From: Planctomycetota bacterium
Lineage (GTDB): Bacteria > Planctomycetota > UBA11346
NCBI GenBank assembly: GCA_013816645.1
Contig: JACDEC010000124.1
Location: forward strand, 1 to 7,945
DNA: 7,945 bases
Direction: 5' to 3'
The position numbers and the translations under genes were made by a program. Shown here piece by piece: positions 1-5,819 of this stretch. Below the pieces are notes generated by a model. That model had not been told where the DNA came from. It searched no databases and saw only the letters and a list, made by a program, of their open reading frames with translations. Numbering within the stretch: the first letter of the stretch is position 1; each line of letters opens with the position of its first letter.

Positions 1-422
1 GCCGAGCGCAGCGGTGATTGCGGCGGGTTGTGCATCGCCCTGGCCGCTGCGCTGCGCGCCAATGGCGTCCCCGCGCGGTTGCTGGCGGGCCGCTGGGCGA
101 CCTCCGCGCTGCCGGAACATCGCGTCGACGATGTCCCGTACCTCCAGCAGCACGTCAAACTCGAATTCCACTGCCAAGGCATCGGCTGGGTTCCCTGCGA
201 TCCCGCCTCCGGCGTGCTCCACGATCGCGGTGATGGCCTGCGCTTCTTCGCCAGCGACCCGGAGATTTCATCGAACTCCACCGCGGGTGCGACGTGACGG
301 TCGTCACCATGTTCGGCCCGCAGCGACTGGATTGGCTGCAAGGCATCGCCTTCTGGGTACGCGGGGACGGCTCGCTGGACAGCATGCAGACCGTCGAGCA
401 CTGGGAGGTCGTCGACGAATGA
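1..422 (+). pseudogene. Transglutaminase-like cysteine protease domain, 3' part, frameshifted
   Basis: The window opens inside a transglutaminase-like (papain-fold) gene. Frame 1 gives a clear core: the nucleophile motif SGDCGG with Cys at residue 7 of the visible part, an alpha-helix LCIALAAALRANGVPAR, then the His motif HVKLEF (His 51) and the Asp motif GWVPCDPASG (Asp 68), so the whole Cys-His-Asp triad is seen. Frame 1 then runs into nonsense and stops at 297. The expected family tail (GDFIELHRG, later DWLQGIAFWVRGDGSLD, ending HWEVVDE) is instead in frame 3 and stops at 420-422. The switch lies around 256-263, in a C/G run, and is explained by loss of one base. This is either a real inactivating mutation or a sequencing error; the downstream frame is still family-like, so any mutation would be recent. 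The start is outside the window. Members of this family are proteases or peptide-modifying enzymes; the substrate cannot be told. Confidence 0.8.
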
Positions 423-1238
423 TCAGGCCGGCGCACCCACGGCTTCGGCCGCGAGCGCGCGCGCGACCTCGGCCTCCCAGGTCCCGGAGATGCGCCGGCC
501 CAACTCGCGCTCCCCACCTGTCGCCTGGGGCCCGCTCAGCCAGGTCGCATTGGCGACGAACGCAGGGTCGGCGTGTTCGCCGTTGATGAAGTGCAGGGCC
601 AGGCCGGCGCGTTCGCGCGCGGTGGTGTTGGCATGGGTGCAGTGCAGCACGCCGAAGTTGAAGAACAGCGCCCCGCCCGCCGGCAGTTCGATGGCGACCG
701 CGTCCTCGTCGCGCACCTGCGGCGCGTAGATGTGGTGATCGCTGCCGGGGTCGCGCTCGTGCGCTTCGAGCCGGGCATGGCTACGCGGCACCACGTGCAT
801 GGTGCCGTTGGCGCGCGTCGCTTCGTGCACGGCGATCCACATGCCGGTGCTGCGCGTCGGCACCGGCTGCTTGAAGTAGGCGTTGTCCTGGTGCCAGCGG
901 GTGCCGGCGCCCGAACCGCCCGGCTTGAGGAAGATCTGGTCGAGCACGAATGCGACCGGATCGCCGATCAGCGACGAGACCGCGCCGGTCACCGCCTGGT
1001 TGAAGCGCAGCGCCAGGATCAGCGGGCTGACCGGTCCGATCGGGCAGATCTGCAGGTTGACTGCCGCTTTGGCGGGCGTCGCCCCATCGCCCTCGGTGGC
1101 GACGTTGCGCAGCAGCTTCGCGTCCTGCAGCCGCCGGACCTCGGCTTGCAGCGCAGCGGTCTCGCGCGCCGAGAAGAACTCGGGCACGGCGACGTAGCCC
1201 TGGGTGAGGAAGTGGTCGATCTGGGTGGCGTCGAGCAT
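423..1238 (-). CDS. Phytanoyl-CoA dioxygenase (PhyH) family Fe(II)/2-oxoglutarate oxygenase
   Basis: A 271-residue protein of usual PhyH-family length. The family uses Fe(II), O2 and 2-oxoglutarate to hydroxylate small substrates in the cytoplasm. The iron facial triad is visible: His116 and Asp118 in TRWHQDNAYF, and His199 in FGVLHCTHANTT. Arg210 follows His199 by 11 residues, the spacing of the distal His and the 2-oxoglutarate-binding Arg in human phytanoyl-CoA hydroxylase. The N-terminus (IDHFLTQGYVAVPEFFSARE) is the typical opening helix and strand of the family. The start is supported by AGGA at 1246-1249 on the minus strand, 7 nt before the ATG. It lies downstream of the AraC gene on the same strand, 145 bp away, with the palindrome array in the gap, so it may be co-regulated with araC or have its own promoter there. 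Its stop codon directly abuts the stop of the convergent transglutaminase gene. The substrate is unknown; bacterial members act on very diverse molecules, so no pathway is assigned. Confidence 0.88.
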   Translation of the reverse strand: MLDATQIDHFLTQGYVAVPEFFSARETAALQAEVRRLQDAKLLRNVATEGDGATPAKAAVNLQICPIGPVSPLILALRFNQAVTGAVSSLIGDPVAFVLDQIFLKPGGSGAGTRWHQDNAYFKQPVPTRSTGMWIAVHEATRANGTMHVVPRSHARLEAHERDPGSDHHIYAPQVRDEDAVAIELPAGGALFFNFGVLHCTHANTTARERAGLALHFINGEHADPAFVANATWLSGPQATGGERELGRRISGTWEAEVARALAAEAVGAPA

Positions 1239-1308
1239 GCCTGCATCCTACCCCAAGCGGCTCCCTGTCGTTCGCCGTCTTGGAAGCGCATGTCGCCGGA
1301 ATGGAAGG

Positions 1309-1395
1309 CGTTCAGCCCGGCTGAATCGTTCAGCCCGGCTGAATCGTTCAGCCCGGCTGAATCGTTCAGCCCGGCTGAATCGTTCAGCCCGGCTG
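1309..1395. repeat. Tandem array of an 18-bp unit, each carrying a palindrome
   Basis: The unit CGTTCAGCCCGGCTGAAT occurs four times without a mismatch (1309-1326, 1327-1344, 1345-1362, 1363-1380), followed by 15 matching bases of a fifth copy (1381-1395). Each unit holds the inverted repeat TTCAGCC-C-GGCTGAA. In RNA it could fold as a 6-bp stem with a three-base loop, giving a row of small hairpins. The array lies between the 5' end of phyH and the 3' end of araC, and the araC stop codon falls in the last copy. It could be a multi-site operator for a dimeric protein, an expanded termination or processing element, or a simple slippage expansion. The unit length is a multiple of three. Confidence 0.95.
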
Positions 1396-2304
1396 TGCCC
1401 GCCAGACGCTGGGCGCGGTTCCAACCTCGCGCGCGAAGGCGCGGGCGAATTCGTGCTGCCGGGCATAGCCCAGGCGCTCGGCGATCGCGCCGATCGACAG
1501 CTCGGTCTCGAGCAGCAGGTGCTTGGCGCGTTGGATGCGCAATTGGATGAGCGCATCGCGCGGCGCGCATCCGAACACCGTGCGGAAGCGGTGGCGCAGC
1601 GAGTCGTAGTTGCGCACCCGGCGCTTGAGCGCCCCGGCGAGATCGGCCGGACGCTCGATGTGATCGTGGATGACCTCCCAGAGCGCGAGCAGTTCCGGAT
1701 CGCCGGTCGGCTGGGCCGGCGCAGCACCCTCGCCGTCAGCCCATCGCGCCGCGGCGATCAGCAGCAGGCGCAGCCACGCCGCGGTCGCGGCGTCGGCGCC
1801 GGGGCGTCGCCCCATCGCCTCGGCCTGGAGTCGGCTGAACAATCCCTGGTAGCCCGTGAGTTGCTCGGCGCTCAGCCGCCACACCCGTCGCTCGGGATCA
1901 GGGTCGGCGAGGCGCGGGCAATCGCGGTAGAGCTCCTCGTCGGCGCGGAAGTGGGCGAGCCAGAGGTGCGGCTCCTGACGCGGACCGTTGCGGTAGCCGT
2001 GCTGCTCGCCGCGCCGGAACAGGAAGACCGTGCCGGGCGCGGCGCTGCGCTCGACCCCGGCATGCCGGATCACGCTGCCGTCGCCAGCGACCAGGCAGAT
2101 CTCGTCCCAGTCGTGGGCGTGGCCTTCGAAGCCCCCGCCGACCTCGGTCAGCGAGCACCCCATCGATACCACCGCGGGCAGCCACGACATGCCGCGACGG
2201 TACTCGGCAGATGGGCCGCCGTCCGCGAATATCGCCGGCGAAGCCCAGCGCTTGCCTGCCGCGGTGCATCTGGCCGGGATAGCGCCGCCCAAGCACGTGG
2301 GCAT
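1384..2304 (-). CDS. AraC-family transcriptional regulator with N-terminal cupin-like sensor domain
   Basis: From the ATG at 2304 this gives 306 residues. The N-terminal half looks like an AraC-type cupin pocket: GHAHDWDEICLVAGDG, then APGTVFLFRRGEQHGYRN. The C-terminal ~100 residues hold the paired helix-turn-helix of the family. The first is around DLAGALKRRVRNYDSLRHRF with FGCAPRDALIQLRIQRAKHLL; the second is LSIGAIAERLGYARQHEFARAFAREVGTAPSVWR, a textbook AraC signature. Family members bind DNA and usually sense a sugar or other small molecule. Start choice is uncertain. The reading frame is open back to an ATG at 2481, but the divergent promoter should lie there, so 2304 is preferred. An ATG at 2190 (268 residues) is also possible, and neither has a good ribosome binding site. 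It is divergent from the beta-helix gene and upstream of phyH on the same strand; control of either is inference. The last codons and TGA are supplied by the 18-bp repeat array. Confidence 0.85.
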   Translation of the reverse strand: MPTCLGGAIPARCTAAGKRWASPAIFADGGPSAEYRRGMSWLPAVVSMGCSLTEVGGGFEGHAHDWDEICLVAGDGSVIRHAGVERSAAPGTVFLFRRGEQHGYRNGPRQEPHLWLAHFRADEELYRDCPRLADPDPERRVWRLSAEQLTGYQGLFSRLQAEAMGRRPGADAATAAWLRLLLIAAARWADGEGAAPAQPTGDPELLALWEVIHDHIERPADLAGALKRRVRNYDSLRHRFRTVFGCAPRDALIQLRIQRAKHLLLETELSIGAIAERLGYARQHEFARAFAREVGTAPSVWRAQPG

Positions 2305-2583
2305 GATGCAATGAGCACGATGGACTCGGTTTACGGAAAGTTTGTGACGACCGGCACGATCGGAAGATAGCTCTCCGGAAACTGCGCGTGCTGCCAGGTC
2401 TTCGGCGCCAGCCACCGTTGCGCTATCAGCGCGTAAGTCCCTCTTGGTTTTATGCTTAGGAGAAAGGCAACCCCGCTGCATCGGGATCAGCGATTACCTG
2501 CACTCGACATCGCGATCGATTCCCGACCCCACGAAAGCTTCCGCTCGCTCCGCCCGCGCATCTGCCTGCACCACAGGAACCAC
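2305..2583. promoter_or_regulatory. Divergent intergenic region between araC and the beta-helix gene
   Basis: These 279 bases separate two genes transcribed away from each other, so promoters for both should lie here. The stretch is visibly less G+C-rich than its flanks between about 2320 and 2470. CGGAAR hexamers occur at 2334, 2361 and 2376, and a short inverted repeat GCGCT-ATC-AGCGC at 2420-2432 is followed by a T-rich run with TATGCT at 2451-2456. These are candidates for regulator binding and a -10 box, but none is a convincing consensus site. The region also contains an upstream in-frame ATG at 2452 for the beta-helix gene and an open minus-strand extension of araC to 2481, both probably untranslated. 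Confidence 0.4.
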
Positions 2584-5352
2584 ATGACGACCATCCATCA
2601 TCGGATCATCCACGGCGCGCTGCTCGTCCTGCTCATGCCGCTGTCGGCGCACGCCGCGACCTATCATGTATCAGCCTCGGTCGGCGACGATGCCAACGCC
2701 GGAACCTCGCCCGCGGCACCGTGGCGATCCCTCGCCAAGGTGAGCGGCAGCGTGTTCGCGCCTGGCGACAGCGTCCTCTTCAGGAAGGGCGATACGTTCG
2801 TCGGCGCCTTGGCGATGCGCTCCTCCGGAACGGCGACCAGTCGGATCAGGTTCGGAACGTACGGTGACGGCGCCAATCCCAAGCTCTCCGGGCTTTCACC
2901 GGTGACTGCCTGGACGTCGGAGGGCAACGGCGTGTATTCCGCACCAGTGGATGTCCCCAGGCTCGACCTGGTGACATTCGATGGCGCGCTGCAGCCACTG
3001 GGTCGGTTCCCGAACACTGGATATCTCAATTACGAGTCCCACTCCCTGAACACCTCGATCACCGACAATCAGCTGACGGGATCACCCGACTGGACCGGCG
3101 CGGAGGTCGTCATCAGGAAGCTGCGCTGGATCATCGATCGCCACGTCGTCACCGGCCATGCGGGCGGCACCCTGACCTACGACCATTCCAACGGCACCGG
3201 CAATAGCGCCGCCTACCACCCGGTCGACGGCAACGGGTACTTCATCCAGGACCACCTCGGCACTCTCGACCGGCTCGGCGAATGGCACTTCAATCCCTCG
3301 AGCCGCAGGCTGTTCGTGTACTTCGGCGCCAACAGCCCGGCCGCCCACGCCGTCAAGGCCAGTCAGATCAACGAGGTCCTCACCATCAACTCGCAGGGCT
3401 ACGTTGATATCGATGGCCTCGATTTCGAAGGCGGCAATTCGGCCTGCATCAACCTGGTCGGGGCCCACCACCTCACGTTCAGCGGCGTCAATATCCGTTA
3501 CTCCGGCTTCGACGGGGTCTATGGGATATCGTCGAACAACATCGCCTTCACCGGCGGCAGCGTCCGATCGTCGCACAACAGCGGCATGTACTTCGAGTGG
3601 GACGATCACGCCATCAGCATCGATGGCGTTTCGGTCGAGGATTCCGGCGTGGCCGCGGGCATGGGGCGGTGCGGCGATGGCGCCCAGACCGGCATCGGCA
3701 TCGCCGGCGATGGCACCATCGTCCGACATGCACGGGTGGTCAATTGCGGGTACAACGGCATCGCATTCACCGGCAACGACGTGCTGATCGAGGAGAACTA
3801 CGTCGACACCTTCAATACCGTCAAGGATGACGGCGCCGGCATCTATACCGTGATCAGCACGCCCGGCGTCATCGCCTCCAATCGCATCATCCGCAGGAAT
3901 ACCGTGCTCAATGCGATCGGCGCCTTCGCTGGTGCAGAAAGCAACTACTGGGAGGCGCACGGCAAGGCGCCCGCGATCTATCTCGACGATCATACGAACC
4001 ACGTCGAGGTCGCCGACAACGTGGTCGCGCACGGAGCGTGGACCGGCATCCTGATCAATGGCGGCAGCGACAACCGCATCACCGGCAATCTGGTGTTCGA
4101 CTTCCCCGAGCAGCTGACGATCAGCGCCTACCCAGGTCGTCCGGTCCGGGGGTTGACCGTCACCGGCAACGACTTCGTCGCCAGGACGAGCGCTCAGAAG
4201 GGCCTGAACTTCGTGCTGTGGGTGGACGAAAGCACCGCGCTCTTCGGCACCTTCCAGTCCAACACCTATGCGCTGCCGATGAACGACCTCATCTCGGTGA
4301 TCGTGGACCGGTGGTACGCCGGCGGCGGCGGACCCGTCGCGCTCACCCTCGACCAATGGAAGAGCGGGTATGGCGAGGATTCGGCGTCCACCCCGTCGCC
4401 GATCGCGTTCCCCGCCGGTTCCAACCCGGATGACTGCATTCGCTTCCTGTCCAACAGCACCAGCGCGTCGTCGACCGTCGCCCTGTCCGGGACGTGGGTC
4501 GATCTGGCGAATGTCGCCCACAGCACCAGCTACACCCTGCAGCCCTACACGGGAGTCGTCCTGCTCAAGTCGGCGCAAACCAGCAATGCCGCGCCGACGG
4601 TCAGCCTGACCGCCCCGACCACCGCGGCGACCTTCACGGCTCCCGCAGCGATCACGGTCTCGGCGAATGCCGCGGACGCGGATGGCACCATCGCCTCGGT
4701 CGACTTCTACCAGGGCACGGTGCTGATCGGCTCCGCGGTCGCCGCACCGTACAGCGTCAATTGGACCAACGTCCCGGCCGGGATCTACACGCTGCGCGCG
4801 ATCGCGACCGACAACGCCGGGGACTCGACCACCTCGAGCTCCGCGACCATCACGGTCACGACGCCTTCAACGCCTTCGGCGGGATCCGTAGCCTTCACCG
4901 CGACGGGTTTCTCGGTGGACGAAGACGCCAGCGGTAGCGCCACGGCGACGGTCACGGTCGCGCGCAGCGGTGGCTCGGCCGGCGCGATCACCATCGCCTT
5001 CGCCACCAGCGATGGCAGTGCCACGGCCGGCTCGGACTACAGCGCCGCCAGCGGCACCCTGAACTGGCCGGACGGGGATGCGACTCCGCGGGCGATCGTC
5101 GTTCCGCTGGTCAGCGATGCCTTCGTCGAGGGCGACGAGACGGTGCTGGTGTGGCTCTCAACACCGACCGGCGGCGCCACGGTCGGAATCATGGACGAGA
5201 CGACGCTCACGATCATCGATGGTGATGGCACCGCCGTCGCGGGATCGTCCACGTCGCCTCGTGGCTGCGGGCTGGGAAGCGGCCTGGCGATCCTGGTGCT
5301 CGCCGCATCGGCCTGCTTCGCGCTCGGAACCGGGCCGGCTCGCCCACGCTGA
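2584..5352 (+). CDS. Secreted right-handed beta-helix protein with Ig-like and Calx-beta domains and a C-terminal sorting-like tail
   Basis: From ATG 2584 the protein has 922 residues. This start is chosen because CAGGAA ends 4 nt before it and because it places a signal peptide at the N-terminus (basic MTTIHHR, hydrophobic core, likely cleavage after SAHA at residue 24). An ATG at 2452 in frame would bury that signal. Residues ~25-560 form a right-handed parallel beta-helix: it opens with GDDANAGTSPAAPWRSLAKV and PGDSVLFRKGDTF, then shows many short repeats such as NNIAFTGG and NRITGNLVFD. Residues ~617-663 look like a small C-terminal beta domain seen in polysaccharide-degrading proteins. 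An Ig-like domain (~670-758, SVDFYQGTVLIGS) and a Calx-beta domain (~767-882, SDGSATAGSDY and VEGDETV) follow. The end is RGCGLGSG at 893-900, a hydrophobic helix, then RPR. This tripartite tail resembles surface-sorting tags of the MYXO-CTERM/GlyGly-CTERM type. A polysaccharide lyase, hydrolase or adhesin role is plausible, but no catalytic residues could be fixed. Confidence 0.85.
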   Translation: MTTIHHRIIHGALLVLLMPLSAHAATYHVSASVGDDANAGTSPAAPWRSLAKVSGSVFAPGDSVLFRKGDTFVGALAMRSSGTATSRIRFGTYGDGANPKLSGLSPVTAWTSEGNGVYSAPVDVPRLDLVTFDGALQPLGRFPNTGYLNYESHSLNTSITDNQLTGSPDWTGAEVVIRKLRWIIDRHVVTGHAGGTLTYDHSNGTGNSAAYHPVDGNGYFIQDHLGTLDRLGEWHFNPSSRRLFVYFGANSPAAHAVKASQINEVLTINSQGYVDIDGLDFEGGNSACINLVGAHHLTFSGVNIRYSGFDGVYGISSNNIAFTGGSVRSSHNSGMYFEWDDHAISIDGVSVEDSGVAAGMGRCGDGAQTGIGIAGDGTIVRHARVVNCGYNGIAFTGNDVLIEENYVDTFNTVKDDGAGIYTVISTPGVIASNRIIRRNTVLNAIGAFAGAESNYWEAHGKAPAIYLDDHTNHVEVADNVVAHGAWTGILINGGSDNRITGNLVFDFPEQLTISAYPGRPVRGLTVTGNDFVARTSAQKGLNFVLWVDESTALFGTFQSNTYALPMNDLISVIVDRWYAGGGGPVALTLDQWKSGYGEDSASTPSPIAFPAGSNPDDCIRFLSNSTSASSTVALSGTWVDLANVAHSTSYTLQPYTGVVLLKSAQTSNAAPTVSLTAPTTAATFTAPAAITVSANAADADGTIASVDFYQGTVLIGSAVAAPYSVNWTNVPAGIYTLRAIATDNAGDSTTSSSATITVTTPSTPSAGSVAFTATGFSVDEDASGSATATVTVARSGGSAGAITIAFATSDGSATAGSDYSAASGTLNWPDGDATPRAIVVPLVSDAFVEGDETVLVWLSTPTGGATVGIMDETTLTIIDGDGTAVAGSSTSPRGCGLGSGLAILVLAASACFALGTGPARPR

Positions 5353-5443
5353 CCAGGCATCCCAGGCACGTCCGGGAGGTGGCAATTGCGCCGACCGACG
5401 ATTCCCCCGCCGCGCTCACGCCTTAGCTTCAGATCCCAGAAGG

Positions 5444-5483
5444 GGAGAGGTGGCAGAGCGGCCGATTGCATCGGTTTTGAAAA
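5444..5483 (+). pseudogene. Truncated tRNA-Ser(UGA): 5' half only
   Basis: Forty bases are identical to the 5' half of the tRNA-Ser at 5625-5714: acceptor strand GGAGAGG, D arm, 5' anticodon stem, the loop TTTGAAA with anticodon TGA at 5478-5480, and one base beyond it. The match then stops abruptly. No 3' anticodon stem, variable arm, TTCGAAT loop or acceptor partner follows, so it cannot fold as a tRNA. It is directly followed by the hairpin element that normally sits after the tRNA, which points to an internal deletion within a duplicated cassette. Confidence 0.88.
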
Positions 5484-5490
5484 ACGTGTC

Positions 5491-5582
5491 TTGGGGGAGC
5501 GGCGGCAGGCCGCCTCCCCCAAGGAACGCGCCTCCGGCGCTGCCCCCGATGAAGAACAGGGCCTGGGTCGGCTGCCGCCGAC
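5491..5582 (+). other. Structured element after the truncated tRNA (copy 1)
   Basis: Three inverted repeats lie in series. The first (5491-5522) pairs TTGGGGGA-GCGGC with GCCGC-C-TCCCCCAA around the loop GGCAG, with one bulged C. The second (5528-5540) is GCGCC-TCC-GGCGC. The third (5567-5582) is GTCGGC-TGCC-GCCGAC. The same order is found after the intact tRNA, with changed bases but mostly kept pairing. There is no T-run after the first stem, so a classical intrinsic terminator is not clear; an RNA-processing or Rho-independent-like role is possible. Confidence 0.6.
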
Positions 5583-5624
5583 AACGATTCCTCGGACGCG
5601 GTCATGCCCTAGTTTGCAACAACA

Positions 5625-5714
5625 GGAGAGGTGGCAGAGCGGCCGATTGCATCGGTTTTGAAAACCGACAGGCCCGCAAGGGTCTCGGGGGTTCGAATCC
5701 CTCCCTCTCCGCCA
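5625..5714 (+). tRNA. tRNA-Ser, anticodon UGA, CCA encoded
   Basis: The 90 bases fold as a class II tRNA. The acceptor stem GGAGAGG (5625-5631) pairs perfectly with CCTCTCC (5704-5710), followed by discriminator G and an encoded CCA (5712-5714). The anticodon stem TCGGT/ACCGA encloses loop TTTGAAA with anticodon TGA at 5659-5661, which reads UCA and other UCN serine codons. The long variable arm CCC-GCAA-GGG (5673-5682) is characteristic of tRNA-Ser. The T loop is TTCGAAT (5692-5698) on a 5-bp stem with one G-U pair. The upstream region resembles the one before the truncated copy at 5444, and a long hairpin begins three bases after the CCA. Confidence 0.97.
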
Positions 5715-5716
5715 TT

Positions 5717-5749
5717 TGTGGGGGATCGGCATCAGGCCGCTCCCCCACA
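5717..5749 (+). terminator. Long hairpin after tRNA-Ser, candidate 3' end signal
   Basis: TGTGGGGGA (5717-5725) pairs perfectly with TCCCCCACA (5741-5749), and inner CGGC pairs with GCCG around ATCAG, with one T-C mismatch between the two helices. It starts three bases after the tRNA CCA, where a terminator or a 3' processing barrier is expected. No T-tract follows, so termination is inferred from position and stem strength only. The homologous hairpin at 5491-5522 has different outer bases but the same pairing. Confidence 0.5.
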
Positions 5750-5792
5750 GAACGCGCCTCCGGCACTGCCCCCTTCGAAGGACTCACCTTGG

Positions 5793-5808
5793 GTCGGCTT
5801 ACGCCGAC
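5793..5808 (+). repeat. Short perfect hairpin upstream of tag
   Basis: GTCGGC-TTAC-GCCGAC is a 6-bp perfect inverted repeat ending 11 bases before the tag start codon. Copy 1 of the duplicated element has GTCGGC-TGCC-GCCGAC at 5567-5582: the stem is identical and three of the four loop bases differ. It sits where the ribosome binding site of tag would be approached and could affect its translation. Confidence 0.6.
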
Positions 5809-5819
5809 GGATACAGCCC

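Larger units (their letters stand above)
5399..5582 (+). repeat. Tandem duplication, unit 1: upstream region, tRNA-Ser 5' half, 3' hairpin element
   Basis: This unit matches 5585-5808 from end to end apart from one gap. The 32 bases 5399-5430 align without gaps to 5585-5616 at about three-quarters identity. Bases 5444-5483 equal the first 40 bases of the intact tRNA-Ser exactly. Bases 5491-5582 match the hairpin region after that tRNA, including a 24-base stretch (5524-5547 against 5750-5773) with one mismatch. Measured from the tRNA 5' end to the last hairpin, this unit is 45 bases shorter than its partner, about the size of the missing tRNA 3' half. GCCGAC ends each unit and also precedes this one (5390-5395), marking the likely junction. 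Confidence 0.85.
5585..5808 (+). repeat. Tandem duplication, unit 2: upstream region, intact tRNA-Ser, 3' hairpin element
   Basis: This is the complete partner of the unit at 5399-5582. It contains an upstream stretch with shared bases CGCG, TCA, GCC, TAG and TT in the same spacing (5585-5616), the full tRNA gene, and the three-part hairpin region ending with GCCGAC at 5803-5808. The shared upstream bases probably include the tRNA promoter, with TAGTTT at 5610-5615 as a possible -10 box, but this is weak. Confidence 0.85.

Noticed and set aside
1309..1395. CRISPR array
   Set aside because: The repeats are 18 bp and contiguous, with no variable spacers and no cas genes nearby.
573..1550. 325-codon plus-strand frame opposite phyH, and a similar 388-codon frame at 1204-2370 opposite araC
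   Set aside because: Both are antisense to genes with full family motifs and include the repeat array as translated low-complexity sequence.
2452..2583. N-terminal 44-residue extension of the beta-helix protein from ATG 2452
   Set aside because: It would place a charged segment ahead of a clear signal peptide, and ATG 2584 has the better ribosome binding site.
3082..4578. 498-codon open frame on the minus strand inside the beta-helix gene
   Set aside because: It is antisense to a well-supported exported protein. Its predicted sequence is low-complexity, rich in D, V, G and A, with no domain, as expected of a shadow frame in high-GC DNA.
5444..5664. Integrase attachment site pair flanking a mobile element, with the tRNA 5' half as direct repeat
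   Set aside because: Only 141 bases lie between the copies, there is no integrase or cargo, and the duplicated part is the 5' half with upstream and downstream flanks also duplicated. A tandem duplication with internal deletion fits better.
5602..5787. Minus-strand short protein containing REGFEPPRPL and KPMQSAALPPL
   Set aside because: It is an antisense translation of the tRNA-Ser gene, a familiar spurious protein seen in many automatic annotations.
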